The notes below the pieces were generated by a model, which saw only the letters and a list, made by a program, of their open reading frames with translations, searched no databases and had not been told where the DNA came from. Of a DNA stretch of 64,000 bases, positions 26,868 through 37,047 are shown piece by piece (within the stretch, counting starts at the first letter, position 1; each line of letters starts with the position of its first letter). A program made the translations under genes and the position numbers. The stretch spans positions 1 through 64,000 of the forward strand of contig NZ_VEWL01000013.1 of assembly GCF_006376685.1 (NCBI RefSeq). Reading direction: 5' to 3'. The DNA comes from Ochrobactrum teleogrylli (GTDB taxonomy: Bacteria; Pseudomonadota; Alphaproteobacteria; Rhizobiales; Rhizobiaceae).

Positions 26868-29327
26868 ATGCGCGTGGATAAGACGAGGGGAATTCAGACA
26901 GGGATTGGCCAGGGACGCGCAGCTCTTCTTCTCAAATTGAAGTTTTCCTTGCATCTTCTGGCAGCAAGCGCACTGGTTGCCGTCGCTTCGTTTGCGACAA
27001 GCCCGGTCTGGGCGCAGGCCGCGGGCGCCGGGCAACAGGTGCAGCGTATGTCTTTCAATATTGCGGCGCAGCCTTTGTCCAAGGCTCTGGTGCAATATTC
27101 CAATAATACCGACGTCCAGCTTTTCTACGATGCCAATATCGTGCGCGGCAAGAATTCCACTGGCGCAAAAGGCACGCTCACCCGCTCGGAAGCGCTGAAC
27201 AGCATTCTGTCCGGCTCGGGCCTGTCCTATCGCATTCGCGGAAACACGGTGACTATTTCAGCCCAACAGGCTGGCGATGCGGGAGCCGTGGCTGCGGACG
27301 GTTCGCTGCTTCTCGACACGATCACTCTGCAAGGCGCAGTCGCAGGCGATACATCGGGCAGCGTTGTAGTCGAAAACTCCAGAGGCGCAACCAAGACCGA
27401 TACGCCCTTGATTGAAGTGCCGCAGTCGGTTTCGGTGGTCAGCCGCAAGCAGATCGAAACCCAGAATGCGCAGAGCGTGACAGAAATCCTGCGCTATGTG
27501 CCGGGCGTGACCATTGAAACCTATGGCCCCGACCCGAAGGGTTATGACTGGATCCTGATGCGTGGCTTCAACGCCCAGTCCACCAGTTCCTACCAAGATG
27601 GACTGCGCCAGCTTTCCAACAGCTACACCTTCTTCCGCACCGATCCCTATGAGCTGGATTCGATTGAAGTGCTGCGCGGCCCGGTGTCATCGCTCTATGG
27701 CCAGAGCGATGCTGGCGGTTTGGTCAACCGCGTCACCAAGAAGCCGCAGGCCGAAGCCTTCCATGAAACCTCGGTGGAATATGGCAGCTATAACCGCAAG
27801 CAGTTCGGCGTCGATCTGACGGGGCCGGTCAATGAGGACAAGACGCTGCTTTATCGTATGATCGGCGTGGTGCGCAAAAGCGATACGCAGTTCGAATATT
27901 CCAATGGAGACGAGGTCAAGGACGACCGCTACATGTTTGCACCGTCGCTCACCTGGGCGCCGGACGCCGATACGTCGCTGACTGTCTCCGGCCAGCTTTT
28001 GCGTGACGACAGCGGCGGCAGCGTTCTGCCCGCCACGATCAGCAATCTCTATCCGAACTCTCCGAATATTCTGGTTGGTGATCCCGACTTCAACAGAAGC
28101 GTGCAGAAGCAGGGCAGTATCGGCTATGAGTTCGAACATCATCTGAACGACATCTGGACGTTGAAGCAGAACCTGCGTTACGGTCAGGTGAGTTTCCTTC
28201 TCGACAACGTGCTGGCGCTCGGTCTCGGACCGACGGGGATTACCCGGCAGGCGCGCCGTTTCGACGAGAATATGAGCGGCTTTGTCGTAGACAATCAGGC
28301 AGTTGCCGAATTTGAAACCGGCAATATCGCGCATGAAGCGTTGCTCGGTCTTGACTATTCCTATTCCAACTCCGATGTCACGCAATATCGTGACCCGGCA
28401 CCGAGCCTCAATCCTTTCAACCCGTCTTACGGTATTCCGATCTCCGTGCCGACGACGCAGACGCAGAGCTATCGTCAAAAATACAATCAGACCGGCGTCT
28501 ATGCGCAGGATCAGGTCAAATTCAACGACAGCTGGATCTTCACACTCGGCGGTCGCTATGACTGGCTGAACCTCGACAATCACAATCGTCTCGACGACAG
28601 CGATACCGACCAGAATATCGGCAAGTTCAGCGGTCGTGCTGGCGTCACCTATGTCACGCCATGGGGGATTGCGCCTTATGTCAGCTATTCGGAATCCTTC
28701 GTTCCAAATCTTGGCACGGACAATAGCGGCAACACCTTCGATCCGTCGGAAGGGCGTCAGTGGGAAGCCGGCGTCAAATACCAGCCGAAGGAATTTGACG
28801 GCCTGTTCACGATGGCGTGGTTCGACATCGTGAAGTCGAATGTCGTTTCCTACAGCTACATCGATGGCCCGCAGGCAACCGGCGAGGTCCATTCACGCGG
28901 TCTGGAACTGGAAGGCAAAGTCAACCTTTCCTATGGCTGGGACTTCATTGGGTCCTATACCTACACCCATACCGAAATCACCGAAGACGCCGCCGCCTAT
29001 ATCGGCAAGCAGTCGACGATGGTGCCTGAACATCAGGCTTCGGCATGGCTGAATTACACATTCAACAGCGGCGCTTTGGAAGGCTTGAGCCTTGGTAGCG
29101 GCGTGCGTTATGTCGGTTCCAGCTATGGTGACAAGGCCAATACCGTCAAGGTTGACGGCCGCACTTTGGTCGACGCTGGTGTGAGCTACAAATACAAGGA
29201 CATGACCTTCCAGCTCAACGCGACGAACCTTTTCGACAAGAAGTATTTCACCACCTGTGAAGATACCGTCAGCTGCTATGAAGGCGACCGCCGCTCGGTT
29301 ATTGGCCGGGTGAAGGTCAGCTTCTAG
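26868..29327 (+). CDS. TonB-dependent siderophore receptor with N-terminal signalling (STN) domain
   Basis: This 819-residue outer-membrane receptor, from the ATG at 26868, has a signal peptide ending near SPVWAQA. The STN/secretin signalling domain follows (FNIAAQPLSKALVQYSNNTDVQLFYD, about residues 60-130). Next come the plug (LIEVPQSVSVVSRKQIETQ, VLRGPVSSLYGQSDAGGLVN) and a 22-strand barrel that ends in Phe (GRVKVSF). Features are closest to FhuA/FoxA-type ferric hydroxamate receptors. With FecI and FecR it forms a cell-surface signalling relay; with the next two genes it forms the uptake path. Confidence 0.9.
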   Translation: MRVDKTRGIQTGIGQGRAALLLKLKFSLHLLAASALVAVASFATSPVWAQAAGAGQQVQRMSFNIAAQPLSKALVQYSNNTDVQLFYDANIVRGKNSTGAKGTLTRSEALNSILSGSGLSYRIRGNTVTISAQQAGDAGAVAADGSLLLDTITLQGAVAGDTSGSVVVENSRGATKTDTPLIEVPQSVSVVSRKQIETQNAQSVTEILRYVPGVTIETYGPDPKGYDWILMRGFNAQSTSSYQDGLRQLSNSYTFFRTDPYELDSIEVLRGPVSSLYGQSDAGGLVNRVTKKPQAEAFHETSVEYGSYNRKQFGVDLTGPVNEDKTLLYRMIGVVRKSDTQFEYSNGDEVKDDRYMFAPSLTWAPDADTSLTVSGQLLRDDSGGSVLPATISNLYPNSPNILVGDPDFNRSVQKQGSIGYEFEHHLNDIWTLKQNLRYGQVSFLLDNVLALGLGPTGITRQARRFDENMSGFVVDNQAVAEFETGNIAHEALLGLDYSYSNSDVTQYRDPAPSLNPFNPSYGIPISVPTTQTQSYRQKYNQTGVYAQDQVKFNDSWIFTLGGRYDWLNLDNHNRLDDSDTDQNIGKFSGRAGVTYVTPWGIAPYVSYSESFVPNLGTDNSGNTFDPSEGRQWEAGVKYQPKEFDGLFTMAWFDIVKSNVVSYSYIDGPQATGEVHSRGLELEGKVNLSYGWDFIGSYTYTHTEITEDAAAYIGKQSTMVPEHQASAWLNYTFNSGALEGLSLGSGVRYVGSSYGDKANTVKVDGRTLVDAGVSYKYKDMTFQLNATNLFDKKYFTTCEDTVSCYEGDRRSVIGRVKVSF

Positions 29328-29337
29328 GGCAGATGCT

Positions 29338-30231
29338 TTGCTGACACGTCGCCAGATATTATTGGGTTCGGGCCTCGCGCTTTGCGCGGGGCTTTCAGGC
29401 TTTGGTTCTACGGTTGCCGCCGCATCTGCTCCGCGTGTCGTGGCGATCGATTGGGCTGCGGCGGAAGCCATGCTCTCGTTCGGAATTGTACCCGTGGGGC
29501 TTTCCGATACAAGTTTCTACCGTCAGCGTATGGCGGCGCCGGTTTTACCGGAAACGGTCGTTGATGTCGGGCCTTTCTGGGAGATCAATCTTGAAGCGCT
29601 TGCAGCGCTGAAGCCCGATTTTGTGATCGCGACGGATTATAATCTGGTGATGACCCCGCGCATCGCCGATGTTGCGCGTGTCGCGCTGGTGCCGAGCATC
29701 ACGACGCCCAATGTCGAACGATACCAGCTGGCGATCGAGATATTGAACCGCGTCGCGAATTTGTGTGGTGTTTCGCCTTCCGTGCCATCTTCCGTGGTGG
29801 AGGATGCGGAAACGCGCTTTGCAAAGGCGCGTGAAACGGTCTCAATACATAAGTATGCGGTGGGTGTCATGCTGCCTGATATTGGCGGCCGTGAAATGAC
29901 CATGTATGGCGAAGGCACGCTTCCCGATGCCGTGTTGCGAAAACTCGCACTTTCGAATGTCTGGTCTGGCCCGGTGAATGGAACCGGCATGGCTCGTGTC
30001 GGGCTTGATCAGCTGGTGGAAAGCGCTGACGCGGCATTTCTCGTCGTGGACATTCCCTCGCAACGGATTCAGACCGAACGCTCCTTACAGCAAAACACCA
30101 TGTGGAAACTGCTCCGACCGGTGCGCGATGGACGCGTCGCATGGCTGAACCAGTTTCATCCCTTTGGCGGCGTGCCTTCCGCGGCCCATCTGGCAGATCT
30201 CATCGCCTCGGCATTGGAGAACATGGCGTGA
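29338..30231 (+). CDS. fhuD: FhuD-like periplasmic siderophore-binding protein (Tat signal)
   Basis: This 297-residue protein begins with TTG at 29338, ten bases after the receptor stop. The N-terminus TRRQILLGSGLALCAGLSG is a twin-arginine signal peptide of the type common in FhuD. The body has RVVAIDWAAAEAMLSFGIVPVG, GPFWEINLEALAALKPDFVI and a C-terminal NQFHPFGGVPSA segment, as in hydroxamate-binding proteins. The TTG start is unusual but no in-frame ATG exists nearby. The 3' end overlaps the permease start as GTGA. Confidence 0.83.
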   Translation: MLTRRQILLGSGLALCAGLSGFGSTVAAASAPRVVAIDWAAAEAMLSFGIVPVGLSDTSFYRQRMAAPVLPETVVDVGPFWEINLEALAALKPDFVIATDYNLVMTPRIADVARVALVPSITTPNVERYQLAIEILNRVANLCGVSPSVPSSVVEDAETRFAKARETVSIHKYAVGVMLPDIGGREMTMYGEGTLPDAVLRKLALSNVWSGPVNGTGMARVGLDQLVESADAAFLVVDIPSQRIQTERSLQQNTMWKLLRPVRDGRVAWLNQFHPFGGVPSAAHLADLIASALENMA

Positions 30232-32228
30232 GCGGCCTTGAAACAACCTGCGCCCGCCCGCGAAAATCCTCCCTGCGCTGGATAATGCTGGCCTTCTCGG
30301 TGGCATGTGTAGCGCTGTTGATTGTCCAGGGCTTTCTTAGCATCGCTAAGCCCGCAGAATGGCTGCATATTATAACAGCTCCCAATCCCGACGATCCGCG
30401 CCATGTGATCGGTTATTACAGCTTTCTGCCGCGTCTTGCGGTCGGCCTGCTCGTGGGCGGTGCGCTCGGGCTTGGCGGCGCGGTGTTTCAAACCGTTCTG
30501 CGCAATCCGCTGGCTGAACCCGGACTTTTGGGCGTCGCCTCCGGCGCGCAGATCGCACTGGCTTTCACCCTGGTTTTCGCACCCGGCCTGTGGATCGCGA
30601 GCAATGAAGCTATAGCAATCATCGGTGCGGGAATGGCACTCAGCCTTTCGCTGTTCATCGCCTCTCGCGGACAGTTTTCTTCGACGACTGTCGTATTGGC
30701 CGGTTTGATGGTTGGACTTTATTGCAATGCAATCTTCAGCCTGCTTGTACTCTTCAATCATGATTACCTCATCAACCTGCTGACCTGGCAGGCAGGTTCC
30801 CTGCAGCAGGGTGGGTGGGAAGTCTGTCTCTATCTGCTTCCGCGCCTCCTGCCGCTTGCAGTACTCATCTTCATTCTGCAACGTCCGCTCAATCTTCTAT
30901 CGCTCGGTGATAACCAGGCAAAGGGCCTTGGTATTTCACCAGCAATGATGCGGCTGGTTCTGCTTGCTGCCGCTGCCGCGACTGCTGCGGTCATTACCAG
31001 CAGTCTTGGGCTGATTGGTATGATCGGACTTGCCGCGCCCAACCTTGCGCGCGCCTTTGCCCCCGGGCAGGACGGGCGCAGGCTCGTGTGGTCGGCTTTG
31101 CTCGGCGCGTTGCTGCTTGTCGGTATCGATCAGCTGTTGCGGGCCATTGCGCCTTTCGTCGGCAATATTCCCGCGGGCGCCGCTACGGGCCTCTTCACAG
31201 GACCAATTCTCGTCATTCTGGCAAGCCGCGTTCGTCTGCCCGGTGTTTCGTCAGCACAAGAAGGTACCTCGACTGGAAAGAGACTCCAGAAGCCGTTGCG
31301 CCTCCTCTTTGCCCTTTCATGCGCTCTTGCCTTTTGCATGATCCTTTCAGTGCTGGTGTCGAATACGCCTGACGGCTGGAGTTTTGCCGCGCCAGAGGCC
31401 GTAACAGGGTGGCGCGGGCCAAGAATTTTTGCTGCGGCGGGCGCCGGCATATGTCTCGCAGTTGCGGGCCTTGTTCTGCAGGGTACGCTGCGAAATACGA
31501 TGGCCAGTCCTGATTTGCTCGGCATCGGCTATGGTGCGGGTTTTGGGCTTGCAATCGCGGTGCTCTTCATGGGCGATGCGAGCGGCTTTTCCAAGCTTGC
31601 CGTCGCCACCTTCGGCGCATTGGTCGTGCTGAGTGTCATTGCCGGGATCGGCTGGCGTACTGCTTTTCAGCCCGAACGCGTTCTTCTCATCGGCGTTGGC
31701 TTGGGGAGCATGTTCCATGCTCTGATGATCCTGCTTCTCGCCAGTGGCAATCCGCGGGTGGCTGGCCTCCTGAACTGGTTTTCAGGGTCGATGGGTAACA
31801 TCGGCTGGAATGATGCGGCTTTGGGTTGCATCTGCGCGACTATCGTTCTGCTTGCAGCCCTTCTGTTCAGGCGACCGCTGGATATCTTTCCATTGGGCGA
31901 TGTAACGGTGCGCTCTGTTGGCCTTAAAGTTTCGTCAAGCCGGGCGATCCTTCTTGCCATTGCAGGACTTGGAACAACGGCGGCGACGATCACTGTCGGG
32001 CCCGTCAGCTTCATTGGTCTTATGGTGCCGCATTTTGCAGCAATGCTCGGGTTCCGAGGGGTGACGATGCGACTTCTGGCCAGCGCTCTGCTCGGCGCCT
32101 TGCTGCTCGTATTTGCAGATTGGCTTGGGCGCAATCTCGCCTATCCGTGGCCCATGTCGGCGGGCCTGCTTGCCTCTCTTATTGGCGGGGGATTTTTCCT
32201 TCGCTTATTGTCAAAATCGGTCCGATGA
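30228..32228 (+). CDS. fhuB: FhuB-like fused double permease
   Basis: This 666-residue inner-membrane protein is made of two FecCD-type halves in tandem. Half one has RLAVGLLVGGALGLGGAVFQTVLRNPLAEPG and half two has GPRIFAAAGAGICLAVAGLVLQGTLRNTMASPDLLG. Each ends with the GLIGMIGLAAPNLAR / SFIGLMVPHFA coupling-helix region. Fusion of both permease copies is the hallmark of FhuB for ferric hydroxamates. The GTG at 30228 overlaps the fhuD stop. No ATPase gene follows: the next gene is convergent. Confidence 0.88.
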   Translation: MSGLETTCARPRKSSLRWIMLAFSVACVALLIVQGFLSIAKPAEWLHIITAPNPDDPRHVIGYYSFLPRLAVGLLVGGALGLGGAVFQTVLRNPLAEPGLLGVASGAQIALAFTLVFAPGLWIASNEAIAIIGAGMALSLSLFIASRGQFSSTTVVLAGLMVGLYCNAIFSLLVLFNHDYLINLLTWQAGSLQQGGWEVCLYLLPRLLPLAVLIFILQRPLNLLSLGDNQAKGLGISPAMMRLVLLAAAAATAAVITSSLGLIGMIGLAAPNLARAFAPGQDGRRLVWSALLGALLLVGIDQLLRAIAPFVGNIPAGAATGLFTGPILVILASRVRLPGVSSAQEGTSTGKRLQKPLRLLFALSCALAFCMILSVLVSNTPDGWSFAAPEAVTGWRGPRIFAAAGAGICLAVAGLVLQGTLRNTMASPDLLGIGYGAGFGLAIAVLFMGDASGFSKLAVATFGALVVLSVIAGIGWRTAFQPERVLLIGVGLGSMFHALMILLLASGNPRVAGLLNWFSGSMGNIGWNDAALGCICATIVLLAALLFRRPLDIFPLGDVTVRSVGLKVSSSRAILLAIAGLGTTAATITVGPVSFIGLMVPHFAAMLGFRGVTMRLLASALLGALLLVFADWLGRNLAYPWPMSAGLLASLIGGGFFLRLLSKSVR

Positions 32229-32316
32229 TTGGTGATATGATTACTGCTGAGAGGTAATAGGCCGGGCGGAAAGTGACGGCCTGATATCTTCCGCAATTTA
32301 TCTGAATATCCCGCAA

Positions 32317-34659
32317 CTATGCTTTTAGCATGATCGTGTGCTTGGCTGCGGCTTGTATCGCCTTTGGCGAATAGACGAGCGGACAATGAATTCCCTCGTG
32401 CCAATTCTCAAGAAGGTCCTGATAATGTGATGTTTCTGGAATGCCCGACTGTCCGGGATTATTGACAAACAGGCTGTTATCCCAAGCCCCAACATCGATC
32501 ACCATGCGGACAGACGGCCCGGCCAGAACAGAAAAATCCTCAAGACGATAATTGGCATAGTTGAGTGTCGAACTGCTTCCGCCGAGACCGATGGGTGGCA
32601 GAGACCAGTTTTCTTCGGTAAGCGCTTGCAGCGGGTGCTGCAAATACAGCTTGTGGATTTGTCCCCATGACCAGCAATCAGGATCAGTACCCATCAGGGT
32701 TTCGCACTCTGCCCAGCCGTCATTGAGGCTTTGGATGATGCGCTCAACCACCTGCTCATCGGCCCGTGCGCCTTCCAGCCAGGTCACGATGCTCGGTGCA
32801 TCAAATGGCATGAGCAACGGGATAATCTGCGGCGTCGCGCCCTCCGATCGAGCGGCAAGCGGACCGAGATGCTTGCTGAACCAAACCTCAAAAAACGCAG
32901 CGCTCGCAGATCCGGCTGCGAGATCGCCATCCCAGTCTCGAAGCAGCGGCCAGACCCGTGATGCAGTCACCGCTGGCATGGCTGATAAACAGGCGCACAC
33001 GCGCGCGGCAATCGGTGAAAAAGTTGAGCATTGCAGGCGCGCGCAATCGGCTATCGAAATTGGATCCATTCGGGATAGTTCGATATGAAGCGTATTATGC
33101 CTGCTGCTGTCGAGCCACTCATAGCCGATGGCCGGATTCGAACGCGACCAATCGTCGGGCACATTCATCGCATTAGCCGTCGCCACGAAACCGCGAGCGG
33201 CGTTCACCTCTAGAGGACCGGCTTGCGGCGGTAAATATCCGTCCCATTCATAACGCCCATCGCCCGGCACAGGGAGAAGCCCGTCCCAATTTTTGCGAAC
33301 GGGCGTCGCTCCGGAGGGCTTCCACGCGATCGTGTTGCTCGTATCGGCATAGATATGATTGACGGATGGACACCCCCAGCCCGCCAGTGCATCCGCATAG
33401 TCCGCATAACTGGTTGCACGCATGACCGAAAGACTGGCCATATAGGGCGCCATACCCGGGTCCATCCAGACGGTGCGCAATGCAAAGGCACGATTGCTTT
33501 CAGCATCCTGATAGAGAAGAGGGCCGTGGCGGGTGAATTTCAGCGCAACCGTTTGATCTGGATATCCCTTGACGGAAATCGGTTCTTCTATCGTCTTGAC
33601 GGCTTCCCAGTCCTCGCCATAGGCATAAAGATCGGGGTCGCTTTCCTTTGTTCGATAGACATAAATATCTTCCTGGTCCGCACCGAAAATGGTCAGCCCG
33701 AAAGCGGCGGTGCCGTTGTGGCCCATCGATATGCCGGGCACCATCGGCTCACCAGCACCGATCACGTCCAGCCCCGGCATGGACAGGTGCACGACATAGC
33801 GGATCGACGGTAAAACATGTGTGCGATGCGGGTCGAGAGCCAGAATTGGACGACCTGTGCTGGTTTTCTCCGCTGATATCGCCCAGTTGTTCGACCCTTC
33901 TTCGAAAGCAGCCCTGACGATTTCACCAGACGGGGTAATCGTGGTCCAGAGGCTGGCCTCCTCAAGCGTGGCTGCAAGCCGGTCCATGGAGAAGGTCGCC
34001 GGGCTGACGGCGAGATTGAAATCGCGCAGAACCCGATCCGTCATGATCACCGGATCGAACCCGTCAACCGGTTGCGGGAAGACACCGTGCGACAATTCTT
34101 TCCGTAACTGATCGAGCTTCGCGCCAAGTTCGATCCCGGCTGCTGCCATCACTTTCGACCGCAGAAGTTCGGACGATGCATTGCGCGTGAGCGAGTGAGT
34201 CCGCACACGCACGACATCCTCTGGCTTCCAGCGATCCGGTCGATTGCCCAGTAGCAGAAATTCAGGAGGAAGCGCTATCACCCCCGCATCGCAGGCATCG
34301 ACATAGGCATTGATGCCACATACAAAAGCGGTGCAGATTTCTTCCGAATCCGGTCCGTAGGCGTTCCATTCGGAAGCCATATCGCCGCGATAGAGCAGCA
34401 GCCGTGCAGCCTTGTCCTGTTCAAGGTAACCGGGGCCGAAGTCGCGCGCCAGAAGGCCGAGGCCGCGCTTGCGCGCCACATCGATCTGCCAGAGGCGGTC
34501 TCGTGCGGCGTTCCAACCCTGTGCAAAGAAAAGATCATGAAGGTTGTTGGCTCGAATATGAGCAACACCCCATTGATCGACCGTGATGGTGACGTTCTCT
34601 TTCAGGCCCGTGATCTGATGGGCATCAAATTTCATCTCATCCGACTTTGCATTGAACAT
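32317..34659 (-). CDS. Penicillin-acylase-type Ntn hydrolase (S45 family)
   Basis: This protein of about 780 residues is of the penicillin amidase family. It is made as one chain that is expected to self-cleave before the Ser of GSNNWAI (near residue 260), the N-terminal nucleophile of the beta subunit. The alpha-subunit has the usual VTITVDQWGVAHIRANNLHDLFFAQGW start. Later NGT-type (GHNGTAAFGLT) and ADTSNTIAW motifs fit the family. There is no signal peptide, so a cytoplasmic amide/N-acyl hydrolase is likely, unlike periplasmic penicillin acylases. The ATG at 34659 is preferred; GTG at 34674 and ATG at 34635 are possible. It is last in the peptide-utilisation operon. Confidence 0.8.
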   Translation of the reverse strand: MFNAKSDEMKFDAHQITGLKENVTITVDQWGVAHIRANNLHDLFFAQGWNAARDRLWQIDVARKRGLGLLARDFGPGYLEQDKAARLLLYRGDMASEWNAYGPDSEEICTAFVCGINAYVDACDAGVIALPPEFLLLGNRPDRWKPEDVVRVRTHSLTRNASSELLRSKVMAAAGIELGAKLDQLRKELSHGVFPQPVDGFDPVIMTDRVLRDFNLAVSPATFSMDRLAATLEEASLWTTITPSGEIVRAAFEEGSNNWAISAEKTSTGRPILALDPHRTHVLPSIRYVVHLSMPGLDVIGAGEPMVPGISMGHNGTAAFGLTIFGADQEDIYVYRTKESDPDLYAYGEDWEAVKTIEEPISVKGYPDQTVALKFTRHGPLLYQDAESNRAFALRTVWMDPGMAPYMASLSVMRATSYADYADALAGWGCPSVNHIYADTSNTIAWKPSGATPVRKNWDGLLPVPGDGRYEWDGYLPPQAGPLEVNAARGFVATANAMNVPDDWSRSNPAIGYEWLDSSRHNTLHIELSRMDPISIADCARLQCSTFSPIAARVCACLSAMPAVTASRVWPLLRDWDGDLAAGSASAAFFEVWFSKHLGPLAARSEGATPQIIPLLMPFDAPSIVTWLEGARADEQVVERIIQSLNDGWAECETLMGTDPDCWSWGQIHKLYLQHPLQALTEENWSLPPIGLGGSSSTLNYANYRLEDFSVLAGPSVRMVIDVGAWDNSLFVNNPGQSGIPETSHYQDLLENWHEGIHCPLVYSPKAIQAAAKHTIMLKA

Positions 34660-34677
34660 CGCCGCACCTGCCACACT

Positions 34678-35811
34678 TTATTCAAGCTCGAGGAAAAGGC
34701 CCGCATGAAGGCGTGCGCGTTCGATCAGACTGTCCTCAAAGATATGCTCGTCCAATGTATGCAGCCCTTCGCCCCGCACGCCGATGGAATCGAGCGTTGG
34801 GATGCCAAGCGCGCCGGTGAAATTACCATCCGAGCCGCCGCCAGAACTCTGTGCCGTCATGGTAAAGCCGATCTTCTGGGCGATATCATTGGCGAAGTTG
34901 AAAAGCTTCATATCCTGCGGCTGCGCATTTTCCCAAACCGGGCGTGTCACACCGCGCGTCACGATAAACTCGACATCGTCTTTCACACCGGCAAGCGCCA
35001 TGATCCGCGCAACACCGTCTTCGAGATCTTTCTGGGTCTTGGCCATGCTAAGCGCTTCGGCCTTGCAGTTTGAGGAAACGCAATTGACCCATTGCCCCGC
35101 CTGAATAACCCCGACGGAGAAGGTGCAGTCATCCGTAGTGAGCGCTTCGATATCGATGATCTTTTCCGCCATGCGGCGGATGGCGGAACGGCCTTCCGCC
35201 AAAAGCCAGCCGGCATGGCTGGGGCGTCCGACCGTCTCGAGATTATAGCGGGCAATTGCATAGCGCCCCACCACAGCGCCGCCATCGCGCCGCGCCGGTT
35301 CGGGCACCAGCACATATTTGTTCTTGAGCGCCTCCTGTTCGATCAGGTCGCGCGTCGAAGGTGTGCCGACTTCTTCATCGGGTGTCAGCAGGAACGTAAC
35401 AGGCAGTTTTGTCGTCAGCCCCGAGCGAACGATCTGGCGCATCGCTTCCAGAGCGACGAAATTGCCGCCCTTCATGTCCTGAATGCCGGGACCATAAATC
35501 TTGCCGCCTTCGCGGCGATAGGGGTTCACATCGATGACGCCGAGTGGATGCACAGTATCAAGATGGCCTGACACCAGAACGCCCGGTTTGCCCTGATCCG
35601 CATGCGGAAAGCGTGCGCGCAATGAGCCACCATAGCCCATGCGTCCAGGAATGAATTCGATGCTCGCACCGGCGGCTGCAAAATCATAAGCCGCAGCATC
35701 CACCATGCGGTTTACGGCCGCCGCATCGAAGGTCGGGCTTTCCGTCTCGATCCATGGGCGCAGGCGCGCAATCATATCGTCGAGATCAAACGGCAGTTCA
35801 TGCGCACTCAT
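34678..35811 (-). CDS. M20-family metallopeptidase (glutamate carboxypeptidase/ArgE-like)
   Basis: This 377-residue dinuclear zinc hydrolase has its first metal His and catalytic Asp in VSGHLDTVHPLG and the bridging Asp in GPGIQDMKGG. The catalytic base and metal Glu are in TPDEEVGTPSTR, and the last metal His in GEGLHTLDEH. It is cytoplasmic, with no signal peptide, and closest in pattern to CPG2-type carboxypeptidases that remove acidic residues from N-acylated substrates. Its start overlaps the next gene's stop as ATGA. It should act on amides or peptides imported by the adjacent Dpp-type system. Confidence 0.85.
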   Translation of the reverse strand: MSAHELPFDLDDMIARLRPWIETESPTFDAAAVNRMVDAAAYDFAAAGASIEFIPGRMGYGGSLRARFPHADQGKPGVLVSGHLDTVHPLGVIDVNPYRREGGKIYGPGIQDMKGGNFVALEAMRQIVRSGLTTKLPVTFLLTPDEEVGTPSTRDLIEQEALKNKYVLVPEPARRDGGAVVGRYAIARYNLETVGRPSHAGWLLAEGRSAIRRMAEKIIDIEALTTDDCTFSVGVIQAGQWVNCVSSNCKAEALSMAKTQKDLEDGVARIMALAGVKDDVEFIVTRGVTRPVWENAQPQDMKLFNFANDIAQKIGFTMTAQSSGGGSDGNFTGALGIPTLDSIGVRGEGLHTLDEHIFEDSLIERARLHAGLFLELE

Positions 35812-36989
35812 GCGGCTAATTCCTTATTCACTGGCAGGCGAGTTTCCACGATCCGGGCATAGATGGACGACCCGATGGGCAACGTTGCGGGATCGAGCGT
35901 AAAGGCGGGATTGTGAAGGGCTGCCTTGCCGCCATGCAGCACATTGATGTAAGCGCCAGGTACGCGGGCGAGCATATCGGCAAAATCCTCACTGCCCATG
36001 AAAGCCGGGCAATCGTCGGTCACATTTTCTTCGCCCAGCACATCGCGTGCAGCCGCGACATAGGCGTCGGCCAGTTCATGATCGTTGCGCAGCACATCGA
36101 ACACATTGCGAATATCGACATCAACCGTGATGCCATAACCCGCAGCCACACCGGCGCAGATCTCGCGCAAGCGGCTTTCAGCAAGATCGCAGACGCGCTT
36201 TTCGAAATAGCGGATTGTCCCGGTGATCGTCGCGACTTCCGGCACGATGTTATAGGCGCTGCCGGTGTGGAACTGCGTGCAGGAAACGACACAGGCTTCA
36301 GTCGCTGGAATGTTGCGGGAAACGATGGTCTGCAACTGACCGACCAGATCGGCACCGATCACCAGTACATCGCGCGCATTATGCGGCTGGGCGGCATGGC
36401 TGCCTTTGCCAGTCAGCTTGATGTCGAAGAAGCTGGCACCGGCCATGGCTGCGCCCTTGCGGATGACGGCTTTGCCAAGCGTGCCCAGAGGCTGGTTGTG
36501 CATGCCGTAAATTTCATCGCACGGGAAGCGCTCGAACAGGCCTTCCGCGATCATCCCGCGCGCACCGCCGAGCCCCTCTTCGGCGGGCTGGAAAACGAAA
36601 ACGGCGCTGCCTTCGAAATTGCGGGTTGCGGCCAGATATTGCGCGGCGCCGAGCAACATCGTCGTGTGTCCGTCATGGCCGCAGGCATGCATGCGACCGG
36701 GGTTTTGCGAGCTATAGGGAACGCCGGAAATTTCGTCGATGGGCAGCGCATCCATATCCGCGCGCAGGCCGACCCGACGATTGCCAGCATTGCGCCCGTT
36801 CAGGATGCCGACGACGCCTGTCTTGGCAATGCCGGTATGAACTTCATCGAAGCCCCATTTTTCCAGAAGATCGGCGACAACACCCGCAGCGTGTTTCTCC
36901 TCAAAGCCGATCTCGGGATGACGATGCAGATCCTCGAAAACCGCGCGCATCTCGCCGGCTTTCTCCTCAATAAACGGTATGATGGGCAT
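35808..36989 (-). CDS. M20D-family amidohydrolase (hippurate/N-acyl amino acid hydrolase, AbgB/HipO-like)
   Basis: This 393-residue enzyme has LHRHPEIGFEE near the N-terminus, GLRADMDALPI, MHACGHDGHTTMLLGAA with the metal-site Cys-x-His, FQPAEEGLGGARGMI and a C-terminal MGSEDFADML. These are the motifs of amidohydrolases that deacylate N-acyl or aromatic-acyl amino acids. The ATG at 36989 follows an aggaa site; a longer frame to 37073 overlaps the ATPase gene. The operon context, between the penicillin-acylase/M20 pair and a peptide importer, supports degradation of acylated amino acids or short peptides. Confidence 0.87.
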   Translation of the reverse strand: MPIIPFIEEKAGEMRAVFEDLHRHPEIGFEEKHAAGVVADLLEKWGFDEVHTGIAKTGVVGILNGRNAGNRRVGLRADMDALPIDEISGVPYSSQNPGRMHACGHDGHTTMLLGAAQYLAATRNFEGSAVFVFQPAEEGLGGARGMIAEGLFERFPCDEIYGMHNQPLGTLGKAVIRKGAAMAGASFFDIKLTGKGSHAAQPHNARDVLVIGADLVGQLQTIVSRNIPATEACVVSCTQFHTGSAYNIVPEVATITGTIRYFEKRVCDLAESRLREICAGVAAGYGITVDVDIRNVFDVLRNDHELADAYVAAARDVLGEENVTDDCPAFMGSEDFADMLARVPGAYINVLHGGKAALHNPAFTLDPATLPIGSSIYARIVETRLPVNKELAA

Positions 36990-37047
36990 GATTTCATTCC
37001 TGTTCAAAATCACTCGGAAAATCGGGGCCGCTCCCTGCGGCCCCCAA

